Assembly (NCBI GenBank): GCA_017744365.1
Contig: JAGIBL010000006.1
Span: 62,001-126,000, forward strand
Direction of reading: 5' to 3'
Length of the DNA: 64,000 nt
Source: Nocardioidaceae bacterium
GTDB taxonomy: Bacteria > Actinomycetota > Actinomycetes > Propionibacteriales > Nocardioidaceae
Of the stretch, positions 57,503-64,000 are shown one piece after another (position 1 is the first letter of the stretch; each line of letters starts with the position of its first letter). The notes below the pieces were generated by a model. That model made no database searches and was not told where the DNA came from. It was given only the letters and a program-made list of their open reading frames with translations. A program made the translations under genes and the position numbers.

Positions 57503-58572
57503 CGGGTGCACCTCGGCAGGTCGGCCTCCGGGTTCGCGCGCCACGCGTCGATGTCCTCGATCGCGTCGGCGAGCTTGCTCACCTTGACCAGCCGGATCTT
57601 GCCGGTGTCGTAGTGCGAGCGGGCCGCCTCGGCGCAGTTCTCGGCCGGGACCAGGAACAGCCGGGCACCGTCGCGCTGGGCGCCGACGATCTTCTGGCCG
57701 ATGCCGCCGATCGAGCCGACGGTGCCGTCGGGGTCGATGGTGCCGGTGCCGGCGATCATCTTGCCGCCGGTCAGCGAGCCGGGGGTGAGCAGGTCGTAGA
57801 TGGAGAGTGCGAACATCATCCCGGCCGACGGTCCGCCGATGCTGTCGGAGAGCCGGATGTCGACCGAGAACGGGAAGATGTAGCGCTGCTCGACGCCGAC
57901 GTTGATCCGGGACGCCTTCGGGTCGTCGGCGGCCTTCTCGGTGACGATCCGGACCTGCTTCTCCACGCCGTTGCGGCGGACGGTGACGGTGATCGGCGTG
58001 CCCGGCTTCACCGCCCGGATCGACTGCACCAGCTTGGTGCCGCTGTCGGGTCCGTGCCCGGGGTCCTTACCGTCGACCGCGACGAAGACGTCGCCGGTGC
58101 GCAGCTTGCCGTCCGAGGCACCGCCCTTGGCGACCAGGCTGACCCGGACGTCGATCCGGTAGTCCACGCCGAGCGCGGTCAGCGCTGCCGCGCGGGCGGC
58201 GTCCTGCGAGGAGGTCATCTCGGCCGCGGACTGCTGCTGGACCTGCTTGTCGGTCGTCTTCTTGTCCGGGAAGACGATGTCGTACGGGATCAGCGCGACG
58301 TCGGGGTCGACCCAGCCGAAGACCATGTCCGCCAGCGTGATCTTCTGCTGCGGCTGGGACTGGTAGACCGTGACCATCCGCAGGCCACCCTCGTCGCGGT
58401 AGGTCTTGTGCCCGGTGATCTTGATGATCTGCTTGCCGTCGAACTCGCCCAGCACGTTGATGGTCGGGCCGGGCTTCAGGGTCACGTAGCCGGAGGTCCG
58501 GGTGGCGCCGTACCCGCCGAGCAGGACGATCAGTCCCAGCGCGAGCAGGCCCGCGACGGTACGGCGACTCAT
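57499..58572 (-). CDS. PDZ-domain, Lon-like membrane protease (YlbL type)
   Basis: A 357-residue protein. One N-terminal membrane anchor (about 5-25), a PDZ domain (about 135-225), and a Lon-type protease domain with no ATPase (about 230-345). The catalytic Ser is in GGPSAGMMF near 248 and Lys in GGIGQKIVGA near 292. It probably trims membrane or exported proteins outside the membrane. First gene of the coupled set with PPA1309-like and UPF0182. Confidence 0.88.
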   Translation of the reverse strand: MSRRTVAGLLALGLIVLLGGYGATRTSGYVTLKPGPTINVLGEFDGKQIIKITGHKTYRDEGGLRMVTVYQSQPQQKITLADMVFGWVDPDVALIPYDIVFPDKKTTDKQVQQQSAAEMTSSQDAARAAALTALGVDYRIDVRVSLVAKGGASDGKLRTGDVFVAVDGKDPGHGPDSGTKLVQSIRAVKPGTPITVTVRRNGVEKQVRIVTEKAADDPKASRINVGVEQRYIFPFSVDIRLSDSIGGPSAGMMFALSIYDLLTPGSLTGGKMIAGTGTIDPDGTVGSIGGIGQKIVGAQRDGARLFLVPAENCAEAARSHYDTGKIRLVKVSKLADAIEDIDAWRANPEADLPRCTR

Positions 58573-58605
58573 GGGGTCACCCTCTCAGACGGGTGGCAAC
58601 GGACC

Positions 58606-58869
58606 TCAGGCGGACCGTCGCGTCTCGTCGGGCCGCGGCGCGGTCCGTCGTACGGCGACGCCCGTGCTCCGCTCCCTCGTACGACGAGAGTCCGCACCCG
58701 GGCGGGGCCGGGCGGCCGCGGGCAGCGGCTTCTGGATGGCCCGGGCGAACCGCTCCTGCTCGGCGTCGGTGCGTTCGCGCTCGGGCCGCTCCCGCGCGAC
58801 CCATCCCGCCCACAGCCCGGCCACCGTCGTGACCACGACGGCCGGCACCAACCAGAGCAGGATCTCCAC
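58606..58869 (-). CDS. Small membrane-anchored protein
   Basis: An 87-residue protein from GTG at 58869: one N-terminal membrane helix (ILLWLVPAVVVTTVAGLWAGWVA) then a basic, Arg/Pro-rich tail. Such short proteins are common in actinobacteria and have no known role. Ends 33 bp before the PDZ-Lon gene in the same direction. The start is not fixed by a clear ribosome binding site. Confidence 0.55.
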   Translation of the reverse strand: MEILLWLVPAVVVTTVAGLWAGWVARERPERERTDAEQERFARAIQKPLPAAARPRPGADSRRTRERSTGVAVRRTAPRPDETRRSA

Positions 58870-58932
58870 GCGCCCATCATCGCGACCCGCTCCCGCCGTA
58901 CGCGGAAGGACACGCCCGCCGGGACCTAGGGC

Positions 58933-58968
58933 CTCATTCGAATCGAGAACCTCAGGTCTGCGAATGAG
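58933..58968. repeat. Inverted repeat upstream of the flagellar operon
   Basis: CTCATTCG (58933-58940) and CGAATGAG (58961-58968) are perfect arms 20 bp apart, about 90 bp before flgB. It could be an operator for the flagellar genes or a hairpin between the divergent units. No sigma-28-type promoter was recognised. Confidence 0.4.
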
Positions 58969-59055
58969 CGCCCGAACAAGTCCCCCGAGCACGGATCGCT
59001 CACCGAACCTCGCCGACGGACCGGCATCGTCACGATCAGCGCAACGGAGGATCTC

Positions 59056-59424
59056 GTGCACTTCGCCGTGTCCGATGCCGTCAGCCAGGTGCTCGCCTCG
59101 GCTCTCGACGGAGTCACCGCGCGCCAGCGGACGATCGCCGACGACATCGCCAACGTCGACACCCCCGGCTTCCGGGCGAGCAGCGTCGACTTCGAGACCC
59201 AGCTCCGCTCGGCCATCGCCGACGGCTCCTTCGACGCGGGCGAGCCGGTCGAGACCGGCTACGCGGTGACGCCGACGGACACCCCGGTCGGTGCGAACGG
59301 CAACAACGTGGACCTGCGCAAGGAGACGATGGCCGCGGTGCAGAGCCAGTACCAGTACCAGGTGCTCACCAGGGCGGTCGCAGACCGCTTCGACCTGGTC
59401 AAGACCGCGGCGACGGGCGCCTGA
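59056..59424 (+). CDS. flgB: Flagellar basal-body rod protein FlgB
   Basis: A 122-residue proximal rod protein. The conserved N-terminal motif [18 protein letters not shown] and the C-terminal [15 protein letters not shown] heptad region are typical; both form the rod coiled coil. GTG at 59056 has GGAGG upstream. First gene of the flagellar run; its stop overlaps the flgC start. Confidence 0.93.
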   Translation: MHFAVSDAVSQVLASALDGVTARQRTIADDIANVDTPGFRASSVDFETQLRSAIADGSFDAGEPVETGYAVTPTDTPVGANGNNVDLRKETMAAVQSQYQYQVLTRAVADRFDLVKTAATGA

Positions 59425-59816
59425 TGGGGGCCTTCGACCTGCTGAGGATCGCGAACACGAGCCTCGGCTTCCACCAGACCTGGCTGGACGCGCTGGCCAA
59501 CAACATCGCCAACGTGAACACCGTCAAGCCGACCTCGGAGAACGCCTTCCAGGCCCAGATGGTCTTCGCCCGGCCGCGTGCCGACGGCGGCGTGGACGTG
59601 GCCGGGATCGCCTACTCCGACCCGGTCGGCCGGGTCGTCAACGACCCCGACAACCCACTCGCGGACGCCGAGGGCAACGTGCGGATGCCCGAGATCGACC
59701 TGGCCAGCCAGATGAGCCAGCTGGTGATGGCCCAGCGCGGCTTCCAGGCCTCGGTGCAGGTCACCAAGACCGCCCAGGACGAGTACACCTCCGCGCTGCA
59801 GATCGGGAGGTCGTGA
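59424..59816 (+). CDS. flgC: Flagellar basal-body rod protein FlgC
   Basis: A 130-residue rod protein. [20 protein letters not shown] near residue 25 and the C-terminal [19 protein letters not shown] are the family signature. Its ATG uses the last base of the flgB stop (TGATG). Works with FlgB, FlgF and FlgG in the axial rod. Confidence 0.93.
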   Translation: MGAFDLLRIANTSLGFHQTWLDALANNIANVNTVKPTSENAFQAQMVFARPRADGGVDVAGIAYSDPVGRVVNDPDNPLADAEGNVRMPEIDLASQMSQLVMAQRGFQASVQVTKTAQDEYTSALQIGRS

Positions 59817-59818
59817 GT

Positions 59819-60133
59819 ATGAGTGTGAGCGGTATCGAGGGCGTCGGCTTCACGCCGATGGTCGCGCCCACCGTCCAGACGCCGACGGTGAACAAGCCCA
59901 GCGATGCGGGCGGCACCGACTTCGGCAGCCTGGTCGTCGACGGGCTCGACCGGATCGAGCAGGTCAACGACAAGGCCGCGGACCTCTCGGTGCGCGCGGC
60001 CACCGGTGACCTGGACGCGATCCACGACTACACGATCGCGGCCACCGAGGCCCAGGTGACCACCCAGCTGACCGTCGCACTACGCAACAAGGCCGTCGAC
60101 GCGTTCAACGAGATCATGCGGATGCAGGTCTGA
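59819..60133 (+). CDS. fliE: Flagellar hook-basal body protein FliE
   Basis: A 104-residue FliE that links the MS ring to the rod. The C-terminal [28 protein letters not shown] pattern is typical ([18 protein letters not shown]). ATG at 59819 lies two bases after the flgC stop, with GGGAGG upstream. Its stop overlaps the fliF start. Confidence 0.92.
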   Translation: MSVSGIEGVGFTPMVAPTVQTPTVNKPSDAGGTDFGSLVVDGLDRIEQVNDKAADLSVRAATGDLDAIHDYTIAATEAQVTTQLTVALRNKAVDAFNEIMRMQV

Positions 60134-61728
60134 TGAAGCAGACGGTCACTCGCTACCTGGCGCGCTACCAGCGCACCTTCTCCTCCCTCAACACGGGGCA
60201 GAAGGTCGCCGCCGCGCTCGGCACCGGCGCGCTCCTGCTCGCCGGCTTCCTGGTGTTCCGGTGGGCCTCCACCCCGTCGTACGCGCCGCTGTTCAGCGAC
60301 CTGTCCTCCTCCGACGCCTCCGCGGTCATCGACAAGCTCGACGCCTCCGGCACGCCGTACAAGATCACCAACGGCGGCAGCACGGTGATGGTCCCGAAGG
60401 ACAAGGTGTACTCCTCGCGGATCGCGCTGTCCGGTGACGGCCTGCCGAGCAGCAGCGGCTCCGGGTCGGGCTACGACATCATGAAGGAGGGCGGCCTCTC
60501 GGCCTCCAACATGCAGGAGCAGGTCAACTTCAAGCGCGCGATGGAGACCGAGCTCTCGCACACCATCGAGGCGATCAACGGCGTGAGCACCGCCGTGGTG
60601 CACCTGGCGCTGCCGGAGAAGCAGGTCTTCGCCGACAAGCAGGACCCCGCCACCGCCTCGGTGCTGGTGGCCACCAAGCCGGGCAGCACCCTGGATCCCG
60701 AGCAGGTGCAGGCGATCGTGCACCTGGTCGCCTCCAGCATCGACGGGCTCGACCCCGACAAGGTCACCGTCGCGGACGCCAGCGGCAAGGTGCTCTCGGT
60801 GCAGGACGACGGCTCCGGCACCGCTGCCGCGAGCACCCGCGCCCAGCAGGTCTCGGACTACCAGGACCAGGTGACCTCGCGGATCCAGGCGATGCTCGAC
60901 CGGATCGTCGGCACCGGCAACTCGACGGTGACGGTGACCGCGAACCTGGACTTCGACAAGACCACGACCGAGAAGAAGAGCTACACCTACAACAAGCAGA
61001 ACGTGCCGCTGTCCTCGACCAAGGCGTCGGAGAAGTACAGCGGGGTGAACCCGAACGGGCAGACCGGCGTCGTCGGCCCCGACGGCCAGATGGACAGCAC
61101 CGGGACGGCCGGCACCAACGGCAGCTACGAGAAGACCTCGGAGACCTCCGACAACGCCGTCGACACCACCGTCGAGCACCGCGAGACCGCGCCCGGCTCG
61201 GTGCGGAACCTGCACGTCGGCGTGGTCCTGGACGCGGCCACCGCGCGCACCATCGACCCCAACGTGATCCAGAGCCAGGTGGCCAGTGCGGTCGGCATCG
61301 ACACCGCGCGCGGCGACACCGCGGTGGTCTCGGTGCTGCCGTTCGACCGCAGCGCCGAGAAGGCCGCCGCGAAGGAGCTCGCCGAGGCCAAGAAGGCGGA
61401 CGCGAGCGCGCAGCAGTGGGGCTTGATCCGCAACAGCGGCCTGGTGGTGCTGATCGTGCTGATCCTGCTGCTGGCCTGGCTCAAGGGCCGGCGCCGGGCG
61501 AAGGCTCGCGCCGAGGCGACCTCCTACCTGGTCGAGCAGCTGCGCCAGGAGGGCCTGGACCGGGCCGCCGCCCAGGCCGAGCTCGAGACCAGCCCGGCCG
61601 TGCTCGCGCTGGAGCAGGCCGAGAAGACCGAGGAGGACGAGCTGCGCGAGGAGCTCGCCGCCCTGGTCGAGCGGCAGCCCGAGGACGTCGCGTCCCTGCT
61701 GCGCGGCTGGCTGGTGGAGCGTCCATGA
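60133..61728 (+). CDS. fliF: Flagellar MS-ring protein FliF
   Basis: A 531-residue MS-ring subunit. Membrane segments near residues 28-47 and 435-452 flank a periplasmic YscJ/FliF domain (YAPLFSDLSSSDASAVIDKL; NFKRAMETELSHTIEAINGV). The C-terminal cytoplasmic tail contacts FliG. Slightly shorter than proteobacterial FliF. Its ATG uses the last base of the fliE stop. Confidence 0.94.
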   Translation: MKQTVTRYLARYQRTFSSLNTGQKVAAALGTGALLLAGFLVFRWASTPSYAPLFSDLSSSDASAVIDKLDASGTPYKITNGGSTVMVPKDKVYSSRIALSGDGLPSSSGSGSGYDIMKEGGLSASNMQEQVNFKRAMETELSHTIEAINGVSTAVVHLALPEKQVFADKQDPATASVLVATKPGSTLDPEQVQAIVHLVASSIDGLDPDKVTVADASGKVLSVQDDGSGTAAASTRAQQVSDYQDQVTSRIQAMLDRIVGTGNSTVTVTANLDFDKTTTEKKSYTYNKQNVPLSSTKASEKYSGVNPNGQTGVVGPDGQMDSTGTAGTNGSYEKTSETSDNAVDTTVEHRETAPGSVRNLHVGVVLDAATARTIDPNVIQSQVASAVGIDTARGDTAVVSVLPFDRSAEKAAAKELAEAKKADASAQQWGLIRNSGLVVLIVLILLLAWLKGRRRAKARAEATSYLVEQLRQEGLDRAAAQAELETSPAVLALEQAEKTEEDELREELAALVERQPEDVASLLRGWLVERP

Positions 61729-61801
61729 GCGAGCGAAGCGAGCGAACAGTCCAACGCCGCTGCCGCGCTCATGACGCGGCCGATGCGAAGCGAGGCCTGT
61801 C

Positions 61802-62824
61802 ATGAGTGCACTCGCTGGGACGCTGGCGGGGCTCGGCGTCCGGAAGGCCGCCATCCTGCTCATCCAGCTCGGCAAGGACCGGGCCGCGGCGGTGATGAGC
61901 CACCTCTCCGACGCCGAGGTCGAGTCGATCTCCGCCGAGATCGCCCGGCTGGAGTCGATCAGCGCCGAGGAGACCCAGCAGGTCCTCGGCGAGTTCAAGG
62001 ACATGATGACCGCGCGGGCGCACATCGCCCAGGGTGGCCTGAGCTTCGCCCAGCAGCTGCTCGAGCAGTCGCTGGGTCCCGAGCGCGCGGCCGAGGTGAT
62101 CGAGCGGGTCAAGGCGGCCGCGGTCCGGCTGCCGTTCCAGTTCCTGCACCGCGCCGACCCCGCGCAGCTGCGCGGGTTCATCGTCGACGAGCACCCGCAG
62201 GTGATCGCGCTGGTGCTGGCGCACATGACCCCGGACAAGGCCTCGCTGCTGCTCTCCGGGCTGCCGCCGGCCCAGCAGGCCCAGGTGGCACACCGGATCG
62301 CGGTGATGGACCGCACCTCGCCGGAGATCATCCGCGAGGTCGAGTCCGCACTGGAGCGCAAGCTGTCCTCGATGCTGCAGCCCGCGGAGATGTCCCGGGT
62401 CGGCGGCGTGGACCCTCTGGTCAACATCATCAACCGCTCCGACCGCTCCACCGAGCGGCAGATCGTCGACGGCCTCGAGGCGCTGGACGCGGCGCTGGCC
62501 GACGAGGTGAAGAGCCGGATGTTCATGTTCGAGGACATCGTCAACCTCGACGACCGGACCGTGCAGCTGGTGCTGCGCTCGGTCGAGGGCAACCAGCTCG
62601 CGCTGGCGCTCAAGGGCGTCTCGGACGCGGTGCGCGCGAAGATCACCGGCAACCTGTCCAGCCGCGCCGCCGAGAACCTGGTCGAGGAGGTCGAGCTGCT
62701 CGGAGCGGTCCGGCTGACCCAGGTCGAGGAGGCCCAGCAGGGCATCATCCGGACCATCCGGCAGCTGGAGGAGCAGGGTCAGATCACGGTGCGGCGTGGG
62801 AGCGACGATGAGTTCGTCGAGTGA
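61802..62824 (+). CDS. fliG: Flagellar motor switch protein FliG
   Basis: A 340-residue rotor protein. The N-terminal domain (RKAAILLIQLGKDRAAAVMSHL), the middle EHPQ motif in DEHPQVIALVLAHM, and the charged torque helix with the C-terminal VRLTQVEEAQQGIIRTIRQL are present. ATG at 61802. A 73-bp spacer with GCGA-type short repeats (61727-61745) separates it from fliF, the only real gap in the run. Confidence 0.94.
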   Translation: MSALAGTLAGLGVRKAAILLIQLGKDRAAAVMSHLSDAEVESISAEIARLESISAEETQQVLGEFKDMMTARAHIAQGGLSFAQQLLEQSLGPERAAEVIERVKAAAVRLPFQFLHRADPAQLRGFIVDEHPQVIALVLAHMTPDKASLLLSGLPPAQQAQVAHRIAVMDRTSPEIIREVESALERKLSSMLQPAEMSRVGGVDPLVNIINRSDRSTERQIVDGLEALDAALADEVKSRMFMFEDIVNLDDRTVQLVLRSVEGNQLALALKGVSDAVRAKITGNLSSRAAENLVEEVELLGAVRLTQVEEAQQGIIRTIRQLEEQGQITVRRGSDDEFVE

Positions 62825-63440
62825 ACCGGCCGCGCTGACCACGCTGACCACGCCCGAGCTGCGCAGCGGCACCTGGACCCGCTTCGGCGCCGGCAGCGTG
62901 CTCGGCGACGCGATCACCGAGGAGACGCTGGGCGCGCTCGCGGAGAGCACGCGGTCCGCGGCCCGCTCGCAGGGCTACGCGGTCGGCTGGGCCGAGGGGC
63001 AGCGCGCGGCGCGCGCGGAGGCCACGGCCGAGGCCGAGCGTGTCGCCGCCGCCCGGGCCGCCGAGGACGCCCACCGCGCGGCCGAGCACCAGGCCGCGAT
63101 GGACGCGCTGCACACCGCGACGGCCCGGCTGCACGAGGCGGTCGCCACCGCGGTGGCGCAGGTCGACGACCGGGCGAGCGCGCTGGCGCTGGGCCTGGCC
63201 GAGACGATCGTGGGTGCCGCGACGACGGACCTCGACGCCGTACGACGGGCACTGGCACTGGCTCCGGTCCACGGGCTGGTCGCCCTGCGGGTGCACCCGC
63301 TCGACGTCGTCGACGGCGAGGTCCGGCTGATCCCGGACCCGAGCCTGGTGCGGGGCGACGCCCTGGCCGAGTACGACGACCACGTCCTCGACCTGCGCAT
63401 CACCACCGCGCTGGAGCGGGTCCGGGAGGCACTGCGATGA
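62808..63440 (+). CDS. fliH: Flagellar assembly protein FliH
   Basis: A 210-residue FliH-like regulator of the export ATPase. The middle is Ala/Glu-rich coiled coil (about 50-100), and the C-terminus (ALGLAETIVGAA; VALRVHPLDVVDGEVRLIPD) is the family's globular end. ATG at 62808 overlaps fliG by 17 bases; stop overlaps fliI by four (ATGA). FliH proteins vary strongly, so position also supports the call. Confidence 0.85.
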   Translation: MSSSSEPAALTTLTTPELRSGTWTRFGAGSVLGDAITEETLGALAESTRSAARSQGYAVGWAEGQRAARAEATAEAERVAAARAAEDAHRAAEHQAAMDALHTATARLHEAVATAVAQVDDRASALALGLAETIVGAATTDLDAVRRALALAPVHGLVALRVHPLDVVDGEVRLIPDPSLVRGDALAEYDDHVLDLRITTALERVREALR

Positions 63441-64000
63441 ACGTCCTGGAGGCTGCCCGGCCGTTGCGACTCGGCCGGGTCACCGAGCTGGTCGGGCTGC
63501 ACCTGCGGGTGCGCGGGCTGCACGCGGCGGTCGGCGACCTGGTCGAGGTCGAACCCGGCGTCCTGGCCGAGGTGGCGGCCAGCGATCCCGACGGCCTGGT
63601 CTGCCTGCCGCTCGGCGAGACCACCGGCCTGCGCGTCGGCGCGCTCGCCCGGCACACCGGCGGACCTTTGCGGGTCCACGTCGGCGACGCGCTGCGCGGC
63701 CGGATCCTCGACGGGCTCGGCCGCCCGGTCGACGGCGGTCCTTCCCTGGACCACCTGCCGCTGGTCCCGGTCCAGCACCCGGCCCCGGCAGCGCTGAGCC
63801 GGCCGCGGATCGCCGAGCAGCTCGGCACCGGCGTGCGCGTGCTCGACACCCTGGTCCCGGTCGGGCGCGGCCAGCGCATCGGCGTGATGGCCGGCTCCGG
63901 CGTCGGCAAGTCCAGCCTGCTCTCCATGGTCGCCCGTGGCACCGATGCCGAGGTCTCCGTGATCGCCCTGGTCGGCGAGCGCGGCCGCGAGGTGCGCGAG
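63437..64000 (+). CDS. fliI: Flagellar export ATPase FliI (partial)
   Basis: The first 188 codons of FliI; the 3' part is beyond the window. The N-terminal beta-barrel (LRLGRVTELVGLHLRVRG) and Walker A GSGVGKSSLLSMVA near residue 155 are clear, followed by the family motif ALVGERGREVRE. It powers export of rod, hook and filament subunits. Confidence 0.94.
   Translation, partial: MNVLEAARPLRLGRVTELVGLHLRVRGLHAAVGDLVEVEPGVLAEVAASDPDGLVCLPLGETTGLRVGALARHTGGPLRVHVGDALRGRILDGLGRPVDGGPSLDHLPLVPVQHPAPAALSRPRIAEQLGTGVRVLDTLVPVGRGQRIGVMAGSGVGKSSLLSMVARGTDAEVSVIALVGERGREVRE

Noticed and set aside
54834-57587. A 917-codon rightward open frame opposite UPF0182
   Set aside because: Antisense shadow; composition is Val/Arg/Asp/His-rich noise.
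61727-61745. GCGA-type short repeats between fliF and fliG as a functional element
   Set aside because: Too short and simple to separate from local composition; no inverted symmetry supports a hairpin.
60028-62757. A 909-codon leftward open frame opposite fliF and fliG
   Set aside because: Shadow of the flagellar genes, Ser/Arg-rich without motifs.
1-64000. CRISPR arrays, rRNA genes, riboswitches
   Set aside because: No regularly spaced direct repeats, no rRNA sequence and no recognisable cobalamin or other riboswitch core was found, including upstream of the B12-dependent icmF.

Overview
High-GC DNA with GTG starts, stop/start overlaps (ATGA, GTGA), leaderless-type promoters and a perfect actinobacterial SOS box points to an actinobacterium. 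A UPF0182 / PPA1309-type / PDZ-Lon gene set next to flagellar genes suggests a motile member of the Propionibacteriales, Nocardioides-like. This is inferred from gene content only; no rRNA lies in the window.

Layout. (1) 1-11.2 kb: a leftward catabolic operon (aminotransferase, HyuA, HyuB, isochorismatase-fold hydrolase, Kbl-like enzyme, SDR, cupin, branched-chain-type ABC importer) with a divergent GntR regulator. The same 10-bp TGAGATATCA site lies at both ends. (2) 11.2-18.8 kb: acyl-CoA and amino-acid genes (threonine dehydratase-like enzyme, fused isobutyryl-CoA mutase IcmF, M20 peptidase, CaiB-type CoA transferase, enoyl-CoA hydratase). (3) 18.8-28.9 kb: a toroid-repeat protein, an AraC regulator, then a LysR-centred locus with two divergent arms (cupin, PRISE-type reductase, zinc-type dehydrogenase on one side; SDR and a ribose-type ABC importer on the other). 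Both arms have near-identical promoter architecture. (4) 28.9-31.9 kb: a two-component system, a small membrane protein and a secreted collagen-like protein. (5) 32-41.2 kb: a sugar ABC importer operon with an SDR and a TIM-barrel-like protein, a divergent IclR regulator, then adenine deaminase.

(6) 41.5-53.3 kb: an integrative element of about 11.75 kb inserted in the 3' end of an initiator tRNA-Met gene, bounded by a 36-bp direct repeat. Its right end carries integrase (frameshifted), excisionase-like and DUF3631/P-loop genes. Its cargo is a tail-to-tail TcmP and Gp37/Gp68 (three-Cys) pair with a perfect LexA box before the Gp37/Gp68 gene, a GNAT acetyltransferase, an 823-residue protein with a PD-(D/E)XK-like nuclease centre, small unknowns, an Rmf-like protein and gene debris. 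I see no conjugation or capsid genes, so it looks like a phage-satellite-like or mobilizable island. The three-Cys pair and the large nuclease-like protein are the best candidates for undescribed biology.

(7) 53.3-64 kb: conserved chromosome with TetR, UPF0182, PPA1309-like and PDZ-Lon genes, then the flagellar basal-body run flgB-flgC-fliE-fliF-fliG-fliH-fliI, which leaves the window inside fliI.
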